In this document: piece after piece, positions 1 through 6,002 of the stretch
How positions within the stretch are numbered: the stretch's first letter is position 1
Layout: every line of letters starts with the position of its first letter
NCBI GenBank assembly: GCA_900553315.1
Contig: USCW01000056.1
Span: forward strand, 1 to 9,185
DNA from: an uncultured Eubacteriales bacterium
GTDB lineage: Bacteria > Bacillota > Clostridia > Christensenellales > Aristaeellaceae
Length of the DNA stretch: 9,185 nucleotides
Direction of reading: 5' to 3'
The notes under the pieces: model-generated
The model's input: the letters and a program-made list of their open reading frames with translations, nothing else
Databases searched by the model: none
What the model was told of the DNA's origin: nothing
Made by a program: the position numbers and the translations under genes

Positions 1-1
1 G

Positions 2-808
2 GTAAGCATCCTGGTAGCCCTGATCATGATCCTGAGCTGCACGGCAGCGCTGGCGGAGGAGAACACCGAGATCATCGTGTTTGCCGCCGCTTCCATGACG
101 GAAACCTTGAGCCAAATCAAGGAAACCTATGAGGCAGCCCATCCCGGCACGACCATCACCTACAACTTTGATTCCTCCGGAACGCTGAAGACCCAGATCC
201 AAGAGGGCGCTGAGTGCGACCTGTTCATTTCAGCGGGTCAGAAGCAGATGAATCAGCTGGACATCACCGCCGATCCCGAGGTCAATAAGGACGGCCTGGA
301 CTTCGTGGTGGAGGATAGCCGCGTGAACCTGCTGGAGAATAAGGTCACGCTGGTTGTGCCCGAGGGCAACGCCAAAGGCATTGAGAGCTTCGACCAGCTG
401 GCTGACATGCTGGGCAAGGGCGAAGTCCTGCTGGCCATGGGCAACAGCGATGTGCCCGTGGGTCAGTATACCCAGAAGATTCTGGCATTCTATGGCCTGA
501 ACGAGGACGAGCTGGCTAAGGCCGGCAGCCTGACCTACGGCACTAACGTGAAGGAAGTCACTACCCAGGTTGCCGAGGGCAGCGTGGACGCGGGCGTCAT
601 CTACTGCACCGACGCGTTCTCTGCGGGTCTCACCGTGGTGGATGCCGCGACCTCCGAAATGTGCGGTCAGGTCATCTACCCCGCCGCTGTGCTGAAGACC
701 GCGGCTCATGCCGAGGCGGCGCAGGCCTTCCTCGATTACCTCCAGACTGATGAGGCCATGCAGGTGTTTGAGGCGGTGGGCTTCTCCCCCGTGGCGGCTG
801 CTGAGTAA
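2..808 (+). CDS. modA: Molybdate-type ABC transporter substrate-binding protein ModA (5'-truncated)
   Basis: This is the extracytoplasmic protein that captures molybdate or tungstate and delivers it to the ModB permease. The frame is open to the window edge and encodes a hydrophobic stretch (VSILVALIMILSC) before the Met at 26, so the true start lies upstream and Met-26 is probably inside the signal peptide. Export could use signal peptidase I after ALA (before EEN) or a weak lipobox ending at the Cys five residues after Met-26; I cannot decide. Counting from Met-26, the family's oxyanion-binding serines are visible in AAASMTE (Ser23) and DSSGTLKTQI (Ser50/51), followed by ECDLFISAGQKQM, and the late binding Tyr is in GVIYCTDA (Tyr193). 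The mature length of about 250 residues is normal. It is followed by a hairpin and then modB. Family assignment is firm; specificity for molybdate over tungstate is inferred. Confidence 0.93.
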   Translation, partial: VSILVALIMILSCTAALAEENTEIIVFAAASMTETLSQIKETYEAAHPGTTITYNFDSSGTLKTQIQEGAECDLFISAGQKQMNQLDITADPEVNKDGLDFVVEDSRVNLLENKVTLVVPEGNAKGIESFDQLADMLGKGEVLLAMGNSDVPVGQYTQKILAFYGLNEDELAKAGSLTYGTNVKEVTTQVAEGSVDAGVIYCTDAFSAGLTVVDAATSEMCGQVIYPAAVLKTAAHAEAAQAFLDYLQTDEAMQVFEAVGFSPVAAAE

Positions 809-816
809 AGCGACTG

Positions 817-851
817 GGCCGCGTTGGGTTCATCCTGACGCGGCCTTTTTT
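817..851 (+). terminator. Rho-independent terminator or attenuator between modA and modB
   Basis: The arms GGCCGCGT (817-824) and ACGCGGCC (838-845) form a perfect 8-bp GC-rich stem with a 13-nt loop, followed directly by six T (846-851). This is the classic form of an intrinsic terminator. It starts 8 nt after the modA stop and ends just before the modB ribosome site (GGAG at 860-863). Because modB and modC have no obvious promoter of their own in the 17 nt left, it probably acts as a partial terminator that gives more modA than modBC transcript. That role is inferred. Confidence 0.85.
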
Positions 852-868
852 ATTCAAAAGGAGACGTT

Positions 869-1537
869 ATGGACTGGTATCCACTTTGGAACTCACTGCG
901 GATCGCCGCGATCAGCAGCGTAGCGGTGTTTTTTCTTGGCATCTTCTGCGCGTACTACGCCGCAAAGCTGCCGCGGCTGCTCAAGGGCATCCTGGATGTG
1001 GTGCTGACGTTGCCCATGGTGCTTCCGCCTACGGTATGTGGCTATTTCCTGCTGCTGATCTTCGGTGTAAAACGTCCCGTCGGCCAGTTTCTGATGCAGT
1101 ATGGAATCAAGTTTGTCATGACGTGGTACGGCGGCATTCTGGCGGCCATCGTCGTGGCGTTCCCGCTGATGTACCGCACGGCTCGCGGCGCGTTTGAGGC
1201 GGTGGATAAAAATCTAGGCTATTCCGCACAGACGCTGGGGCGGTCGAATACGTGGATCTTCTGGCGGGTGCGTATGCCCGCGTGCAAGCAAGGCATCAGC
1301 GCGGGCTGCGTGCTGGCCTTTGCGCGGGCGCTGGGCGAATATGGCGCGACCAGTATGCTGATCGGCTATACCCCCGGCAAGACAGCCACCATTTCCACCA
1401 CAGTATACCAGTTGTGGCGCACCAACGATGAGAGCGGAGCTATGCTGTGGGTGCTGATCAACCTCGGCATCAGCGCGGTGGTGCTGCTGTCGGTGAATAT
1501 GCTGGAAGGACGGCAGAAAAAGGCGGCGATGAAATGA
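869..1537 (+). CDS. modB: Molybdate ABC transporter permease ModB
   Basis: This is the membrane subunit that forms the channel for molybdate or tungstate in a ModB2C2 importer. Its 222 residues are typical for ModB. Hydrophobic segments are seen near residues 12-31, 42-65, 84-101, 145-165 and 193-210. The cytoplasmic EAA coupling loop that docks on the ATPase starts at AFEAVDKNLGYSAQTLG (108-124) and ends near WRVRMP. It is followed by the family hallmark FARALGEYGAT (151-161) and PGKTATIS (169-176). The ATG at 869 has GGAG five bases upstream. The stop codon overlaps the modC start in an ATGA junction, so modB and modC are translationally coupled. Other binding-protein-dependent permeases (sulfate, tungstate) are related, but the ModA and ModC neighbours favour ModB. 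Confidence 0.94.
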   Translation: MDWYPLWNSLRIAAISSVAVFFLGIFCAYYAAKLPRLLKGILDVVLTLPMVLPPTVCGYFLLLIFGVKRPVGQFLMQYGIKFVMTWYGGILAAIVVAFPLMYRTARGAFEAVDKNLGYSAQTLGRSNTWIFWRVRMPACKQGISAGCVLAFARALGEYGATSMLIGYTPGKTATISTTVYQLWRTNDESGAMLWVLINLGISAVVLLSVNMLEGRQKKAAMK

Positions 1538-2577
1538 GCCTGCAAGTAAATATCAAAAAGCGTCTAGGGAGCTTTACGCTGGAAAGCGCCTTTGCCATGG
1601 ATGGCGGCGTGCTAGGGTTGCTGGGGGCTTCCGGCTGCGGCAAGAGCATGACCCTGAAGTGCATCGCGGGCATTGAAAAGCCTGACGAGGGTCGCATTGT
1701 GCTGGATGGGCGTGTGCTGTATGATTCGGCGGCGCATATCAACCTGCCGCCTCAGCAGCGGCACGTGGGCTACCTCTTTCAGAACTATGCGCTTTTCCCC
1801 AACATGACCGTGCGGCAGAACATCCTCGCGGGGCTGCATCATGAAAAGGACCGGCGCAAGCGAGAAAAGGCCATGCAGGACGCGGTTCACTTTTTCCAAC
1901 TGGACGGATTAGAGGTGAGAAGGCCAAATCAGCTGTCCGGCGGTCAGCAGCAGCGCGTGGCGCTGGCGCGTATCATGGTCAACCAGCCTCAACTGTTGAT
2001 GCTGGACGAGCCCTTCTCTGCGCTGGACAGCCATCTGCGTCTGCGGCTGCAAATGGAGATGAAGGAGCTGCTGAACTCCTTCGGCCGGGATGTGCTGATG
2101 GTGACGCACAGCCGGGACGAAGCCTATCACATGTGCAGCAAGATTGCCGTGATGGACATGGGCAGCATCAAGACGGTGAAGGAGACCAAGGCGCTGTTTG
2201 CCGACCCGGAGAGCATCTGCGCCGCGTCGCTGACGGGGTGCAAAAATATTGCAAAAGCCGAGAAGGTAGGGGACTGCGAGGTGAATGTGCCGGAATGGGG
2301 CATTCACCTGACGACTGCTCAGCCTGTGCGGGATAATGTGGTGGCGGTAGGCATCCGCGCCCACTATTTTAACACGAAGGCGCAGCAGAACCGTGCGCCT
2401 GTGGTCTATGTGGGCGAGATGGAGGAGCCCTTCGAGGTGTCGGTACGCTTCCGCTGGGCGAATCAACGCCCGGATACGGAGCCGCTTTTGTGGCGGGTGA
2501 GCAAGGACAAGCGTGGGCAGAGCTTTCCGGAGACCTTTGGCGTGGCTCCGGCGAACATTCTGCTGCTATATTCCTAA
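1534..2577 (+). CDS. modC: Molybdate ABC transporter ATP-binding protein ModC
   Basis: This is the cytoplasmic ATPase that powers oxyanion import through ModB. In the 347-residue product every nucleotide-binding element is intact: Walker A GASGCGKS (31-38), Q-loop LFQNYALFP with Gln83, signature LSGGQQQR (134-141), Walker B LLMLDEP (154-160), D-loop SALD (162-165) and switch His192. The stretch from about 235 to 347 is a regulatory tail that contains a TOBE-like fragment (VVAVGIRAHYF, 269-279) but looks diverged from the classical molybdate-binding Mop/TOBE domain. The start at 1534 is chosen because it gives an ATGA overlap with modB and places Walker A at the usual distance; the frame is open further upstream, but that part overlaps modB. 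The stop codon abuts a long palindrome. Confidence 0.93.
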   Translation: MSLQVNIKKRLGSFTLESAFAMDGGVLGLLGASGCGKSMTLKCIAGIEKPDEGRIVLDGRVLYDSAAHINLPPQQRHVGYLFQNYALFPNMTVRQNILAGLHHEKDRRKREKAMQDAVHFFQLDGLEVRRPNQLSGGQQQRVALARIMVNQPQLLMLDEPFSALDSHLRLRLQMEMKELLNSFGRDVLMVTHSRDEAYHMCSKIAVMDMGSIKTVKETKALFADPESICAASLTGCKNIAKAEKVGDCEVNVPEWGIHLTTAQPVRDNVVAVGIRAHYFNTKAQQNRAPVVYVGEMEEPFEVSVRFRWANQRPDTEPLLWRVSKDKRGQSFPETFGVAPANILLLYS

Positions 2578-2738
2578 GGTACTACCGCACAATTCGTCGG
2601 CAGCGCTGGCGATGCCTTTTCTGCCATCTGCTTCTTGCAGAAATCTCGATTTACCTCCAGTAAACCTTCGATTTCTGCAATCGCATCTGACAAAAAATGC
2701 ATTCGCCATCGCACCAACTCATTTGTTCGGTATTGCCC
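2578..2738. repeat. Long imperfect palindrome between modC and fdhD (ERIC-like intergenic repeat or structured RNA)
   Basis: Nearly the whole modC-fdhD gap folds on itself. The apex is TTTAC-CTCCA-GTAAA (2650-2664). Below it an 11-bp perfect stem pairs TTGCAGAAATC (2635-2645) with GATTTCTGCAA (2670-2680). Further out, GCGCTGGCGATGCCTTTT (2603-2620) pairs with few mismatches to 2692-2712. At the base, TACCG followed by ACAA (2583-2592) pairs with TTGT and CGGTA (2723-2732). By hand alignment roughly 50 of 77 left-arm positions match. There is no U-run, so it is not a simple terminator. The size and shape resemble ERIC-type elements or small palindromic MITEs. Its AT-leaning sequence differs from the flanking genes. 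Confidence 0.72.
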
Positions 2739-2762
2739 TAAATTTGGTGGAGGGAACGAAGT

Positions 2763-3554
2763 ATGGAGCTAATTGATCTGACGCAGGAGCTGGCCGCATC
2801 AGAGACGGCGGCAGGGGTGCGCTATCGGCGGGAGGAACTGTCCGAGCAGGTGGAGGCGACCGTTGTGGTGGAGCATTTCATGGACGTTTACGTGAATGAT
2901 TTGCTGACCATGAAGCTGGTGTGCAGTCCCTGCGCGTTGCCGGAGTTGGTATTGGGACGGCTGTATTCCGAAGGGATGATTACAAGTCTCGCGGATGTGA
3001 CGCAGCTATATCTGTGTCAGTATGGTTCACGGGCGCGGGTGACGCTGAATCGACAGCCGCAGGCAGAGCGGCAGGAGGATTTTGTGGAGACGACGGGTAC
3101 CTGCTGCACCGGAAATCACGTATTGAACGATGTGTTCCGCACAGGGGATGCGCCCAAGCCAGTCGTGCCGATCGCATGGGAGCCGGAGTGGTTTTATCGT
3201 GCGGCGAGCCTGATTCGAGAGGGCACGGAGCTGTTCAATGCAACGCACGGGGTACACAGCTGTTATCTGATCCGCAAGGGGGAGATTCTGCTTTTCCGTG
3301 AGGATTTAGGGCGGCACAACGCTTTGGACAAGGTGCTGGGTGCGGCGCTGATGCAGGGCATCGACTTAACGGAATGCGCGCTCTTTTCCAGCGGTCGTCT
3401 TCCTACTGACATGATTGCGAAGGCGATCCGCGCCGGCATTCCAATGCTAGCCTCCAAGGCGGCACCCACCGCCCAAGGTATCGCTTTAGCTCAGTCCTAC
3501 GCCCTAACCCTCATCACCTCCGTCCGCGAAAACCAAATGATCGTGTATAAGTGA
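2763..3554 (+). CDS. fdhD: Formate dehydrogenase accessory sulfurtransferase FdhD
   Basis: FdhD transfers sulfur from a cysteine desulfurase to the molybdenum or tungsten cofactor, a step formate dehydrogenase needs for activity. The 263-residue product shows the family landmarks: VCSPCALPELVLGRLYSEGM (53-72), the cysteine loop TTGTCCTGN (110-118), THGVHSC (161-167), REDLGRHNALDKVLG (179-193) and SSGRLPTDMIAKAIRAGIPM (209-228) followed by LASKAAPT. The usual CxxC loop is replaced by adjacent Cys114-Cys115, with Gly117 where the second Cys of CxxC would fall. The ATG has GGAGG (2749-2753) nine bases upstream. No formate dehydrogenase gene lies in the window. Its place after modABC suggests metal import and cofactor sulfuration serve the same enzyme. 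Confidence 0.93.
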   Translation: MELIDLTQELAASETAAGVRYRREELSEQVEATVVVEHFMDVYVNDLLTMKLVCSPCALPELVLGRLYSEGMITSLADVTQLYLCQYGSRARVTLNRQPQAERQEDFVETTGTCCTGNHVLNDVFRTGDAPKPVVPIAWEPEWFYRAASLIREGTELFNATHGVHSCYLIRKGEILLFREDLGRHNALDKVLGAALMQGIDLTECALFSSGRLPTDMIAKAIRAGIPMLASKAAPTAQGIALAQSYALTLITSVRENQMIVYK

Positions 3555-3559
3555 GAAAT

Positions 3560-3606
3560 ATGCGAGGGAGGGGGCTTCTCTGATGGAGAAGCCCCCTCCC
3601 TCGCAT
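3560..3606. repeat. Perfect 21-bp hairpin after fdhD, copy 1 of an intergenic palindromic repeat
   Basis: The left arm (3560-3580) and right arm (3586-3606) are exact reverse complements around the 5-nt loop TGATG. The arm contains GCGAGGGAGGGGG followed by CTTCTC. It begins five bases after the fdhD stop. No T-run follows on the + strand, so it is not a textbook intrinsic terminator, though such a stable stem could still halt polymerase or protect the 3' end of the transcript. A near-identical copy closes the window at 9148-9185. Confidence 0.85.
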
Positions 3607-3765
3607 TCCTACTCGGAAGAAACCACGTTCCTCTTTCGTTAAATAGCTGGGATTTTTTCTGGAAAAGGAAAAATTCCCGGGTTTAGGGGATTCATAGTTG
3701 ACGGGAAATGTTGTATAATACATTTAGGCAGTAGATTAAGGATACGAAAGTGGGGTCGAAGTCCG
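3607..3765. other. Non-coding leader region upstream of cdaA
   Basis: Together with the hairpin before it, this makes a 211-nt gap without a credible gene; the short reading frames here have no ribosome site and cross the palindrome. It is more AT-rich than its surroundings. It holds an A/T-rich hairpin with arms GGGATTTTTTC (3649-3659) and GAAAAATTCCC (3668-3678), 10 of 11 positions pairing around an 8-nt loop, and then the cdaA promoter. The hairpin lies just upstream of the -35 element, so it could be an operator or a weak terminator of fdhD readthrough. No known riboswitch fold was recognised. Confidence 0.5.
3691..3719 (+). promoter_or_regulatory. Sigma-A-type promoter for the cdaA operon
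   Basis: A perfect -10 hexamer TATAAT (3714-3719) is preceded at exactly 17 bp by TTCATA (3691-3696), which matches four of six bases of the -35 consensus. A TTGACG at 3698-3703 is a better hexamer match, but its 10-bp spacing is too short. Transcription would start near 3726, giving a leader of about 40 nt before the cdaA start. Confidence 0.7.
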
Positions 3766-4620
3766 TTGGCAGGACTGTGGGATACCGTACAGACCGCGTT
3801 ATGGAACGTGTTTCACCGACCGGGATTAAGCGACGTTGCGGATATACTCATCGTTGCGGTGATTATTTACTATCTGCTGATGATGACGCGGCAGACGCGG
3901 GCCAGCGCCGTACTGAAGGGCCTGGTGCTGCTGCTTGTGGCAACCTTTGTGTCTGATCTGCTGGGCCTGACGGCCTTGAACTGGCTGCTGATGAGCGTTG
4001 TGAACAACGGTGCGGTGGTGCTGGTCATTTTGTTCCAGCCGGAGCTGCGCAAGGCGCTGGAGCAGATCGGTCGCGGCGCTATGCGCGAGAACAGCCGCAG
4101 CGCCGACAGCGAGGATCGTGACAGGGTGATCGACGAGATCATCCAATGTATGACTGATCTCAGCCGCCGTCGGGTCGGCGCACTGATTGTATTTGAGCAG
4201 AAAACAGGCCTGAAGGACGTGATCGAGACCGGCACAGCTATCGACGGCAAAATTTCCGCACCGCTGCTGGAAAATATTTTCGAGCCCAATACCCCTTTGC
4301 ATGACGGCGCAGTCGTCGTGCGCGGCACGCGGGTCGTGGCGGCGGCGTGCATTCTGACGCTGACCGAGGGTCGAGGCATCAGCCGTGAATTGGGCACCCG
4401 TCACCGGGCGGCTATCGGCATCAGCGAAACCACCGACGCAACCGTATTGATCGTCTCCGAGGAAACTGGCATCATGTCTATGGCTCGCAACGGCCGCATT
4501 ACCCGCCATCTGGACAGCAAATCCCTGCGCACCATTTTGGAGGGGATTTATACGCCCACCCATACCCATCTGTTTTCGTCCCTGTTGGGTCGGAAGCATG
4601 AGAAGGAGGCGGTCAAATGA
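3766..4620 (+). CDS. cdaA: Membrane-bound diadenylate cyclase CdaA (c-di-AMP synthase)
   Basis: CdaA condenses two ATP into c-di-AMP, the second messenger controlling potassium and osmolyte balance and cell-wall homeostasis in Bacillota. The 284-residue product has three N-terminal membrane helices (about 24-40, 49-68 and 72-90), the junction FQPELRKALEQIGRG (90-104), a short linker and a C-terminal DAC domain with the catalytic DGA (180-182, in PLHDGAVV) and RHR (212-214, in GTRHRAAIG) motifs. It therefore looks active. The start is TTG at 3766: no in-frame ATG or GTG exists upstream before the promoter, and this start gives the normal short N-terminus before helix 1. The ribosome site is weak (GTGGGG at 3750-3755, spacing 10). 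The last four bases overlap the YbbR gene. Confidence 0.93.
   Translation: MAGLWDTVQTALWNVFHRPGLSDVADILIVAVIIYYLLMMTRQTRASAVLKGLVLLLVATFVSDLLGLTALNWLLMSVVNNGAVVLVILFQPELRKALEQIGRGAMRENSRSADSEDRDRVIDEIIQCMTDLSRRRVGALIVFEQKTGLKDVIETGTAIDGKISAPLLENIFEPNTPLHDGAVVVRGTRVVAAACILTLTEGRGISRELGTRHRAAIGISETTDATVLIVSEETGIMSMARNGRITRHLDSKSLRTILEGIYTPTHTHLFSSLLGRKHEKEAVK
4603..4609 (+). promoter_or_regulatory. Strong ribosome binding site for the YbbR gene inside cdaA
   Basis: AAGGAGG lies seven bases before the ATG at 4617, which overlaps the cdaA stop as ATGA. It is much stronger than the cdaA site, so the regulator may be translated more efficiently than the cyclase from the same mRNA. This last point is inference. 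Confidence 0.75.
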
Positions 4621-5984
4621 CCAAGCTGCCGGAAAACACCCCTGAAACACAGGTGGAAAAAACGCCCGCAGAGCCTAAGCCTGAAAGCCGTCTCCATGCG
4701 GTGGGACAAGCTGTGCTTCACTTTCTGGTGAATAACTGGCCCTTTAAGCTGATTTCTGTGTTGCTGGCGATCGTACTGTGGTCGGGGCTGATTACACAGG
4801 ACCCCACACTGACACGGGAAAAGAATTTCACCGACGTGACCATCTCTGTCACGGGCGAGGAAAGCATGAAGCGCAATGGCTTCATCGTGGTCAGCGATTT
4901 AAGTGAAGTGACGCAGGGGGCACGGGTGTCTGCGGATGTGCCGCAGATGCAGTACGCTAACGCGTCTGCCAATAATTACAGCGTGCGCATTGACTTGAGC
5001 CGCATCCGTGAGACGGGCGTACAGCAGGTGAAGGTGCAGTCCACGTCCAGCTCCACTTGGGGCTCCGTGACGGAGATTTATCCCGAAACGGTGGAGATCG
5101 AGGTCGAGGAATATATCACCCGTTATCGCATTCCCGTGTCCATTGTGACGACCGGGGAGGCTCCCGCGGGTTATTACGCCGCAACGCCGTCGCTTGATCC
5201 GCCGCTGGTGGCGGTCAGCGGTCCGCGTTCGCTGGTGGAGAAGATCGCCCGCGCCGAGGCCACGCTGGAGTTGAACACGCTCCCCGCCCGGGAGGGACTG
5301 GTGCGTACCTCCGTGCCCTTCCGTCTGCTGGACAGCGACGGCAACGCCGTGGAAAGCGACCTGCTGGAAATCACTAGCGAATCCGTGCTGGTGGACAGCG
5401 TGGTGGTGGAGCAGTACCTGTACAGTGAACGGGAAATCGACATGAATACGCTGGGTCTGGCCACCGGCGAGGTGGCGACCGGCTATGAGATCAAGTCTGT
5501 GACCGTGACACCCGCTACCATTACGGCGGCGGGCTGGGCGGAAAATCTGGATGCGCTGGATGCGCTTTACGCGGATACTTCCGTGGACGTGACGGGCGCA
5601 AGCAGTTCCTTCACTGCGCAGATTCGCGTGCGTCAGCCCTCGGAGCTGACCTATCTGAGCAGCAATTCCGTAACTGTGGCGGTGGAGATCGGGCCGGTCA
5701 TTCGCGGAAAGACCTTTGAAAACGTCAAGGTCAGCGTGAAGGGGCTTGACAGCAGCTATGACGCAACTATGGTGCAGAACCGCGTGGGCGTGACGATTTC
5801 CGGGCCGCAGCTGTGGGTGGAGAAGCTTCGCAGCGCCAACCTGACGCTGACCTGCGACGCGTCCGGGCTTACCGAGGGCACCTACGACCTGCCGATTATC
5901 TGCAAGGTGGAGGACAGCGACGACATCAGTTACGATGTTGAGGTGCTGCCGGGTTCCATTCAGGTGGAGATTCGCAAAAAGTAA
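4617..5984 (+). CDS. cdaR: YbbR-repeat protein CdaR, regulator of CdaA
   Basis: CdaR is a membrane-anchored, extracytoplasmic YbbR-domain protein that binds CdaA and modulates c-di-AMP synthesis. The 455-residue product starts with a Pro/Glu-rich cytoplasmic segment (1-36), then NNWPFKLISVLLAIVLWSGL (39-58), a single membrane helix in the form typical of YbbR proteins. The rest is outside the cell and reads as about four YbbR repeats (roughly 65-150, 155-245, 255-345 and 360-450), recognisable by the recurring IPVSIVTTG, VAVSGPRSLVEKI, VTVTPATITAAG and VGVTISGPQLWVEKL strands. Length and architecture match the Bacillus protein. The direct ATGA overlap with cdaA supports complex formation between the two products. 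Confidence 0.92.
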   Translation: MTKLPENTPETQVEKTPAEPKPESRLHAVGQAVLHFLVNNWPFKLISVLLAIVLWSGLITQDPTLTREKNFTDVTISVTGEESMKRNGFIVVSDLSEVTQGARVSADVPQMQYANASANNYSVRIDLSRIRETGVQQVKVQSTSSSTWGSVTEIYPETVEIEVEEYITRYRIPVSIVTTGEAPAGYYAATPSLDPPLVAVSGPRSLVEKIARAEATLELNTLPAREGLVRTSVPFRLLDSDGNAVESDLLEITSESVLVDSVVVEQYLYSEREIDMNTLGLATGEVATGYEIKSVTVTPATITAAGWAENLDALDALYADTSVDVTGASSSFTAQIRVRQPSELTYLSSNSVTVAVEIGPVIRGKTFENVKVSVKGLDSSYDATMVQNRVGVTISGPQLWVEKLRSANLTLTCDASGLTEGTYDLPIICKVEDSDDISYDVEVLPGSIQVEIRKK

Positions 5985-6002
5985 CATGAGAAGGAGAATG
6001 TA

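Noticed and set aside
230..709. A 159-codon minus-strand frame opposite modA
   Set aside because: It is antisense to a well-supported gene, with no recognisable motif.
2578..2762. Molybdenum/tungsten cofactor riboswitch upstream of fdhD
   Set aside because: The location is suggestive, but I could not match the conserved core of that riboswitch; the region is reported only as a palindrome.
2513..2776. An 87-codon + strand frame across the modC-fdhD gap
   Set aside because: It lies out of frame with both flanking genes and covers the palindrome, so the product has no plausible identity.
3698..3719. TTGACG as the -35 element of the cdaA promoter
   Set aside because: It is only 10 bp from TATAAT; TTCATA at 3691 has the right 17-bp spacing.
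3514..3723. A 69-codon minus-strand frame in the fdhD-cdaA gap
   Set aside because: It runs through the perfect hairpin and the promoter and has no ribosome site; the gap is better read as regulatory DNA.
3826..4650. A 274-codon minus-strand frame opposite cdaA
   Set aside because: It has the same His/Gln-rich shadow composition and mirrors a gene with intact catalytic motifs on the + strand.
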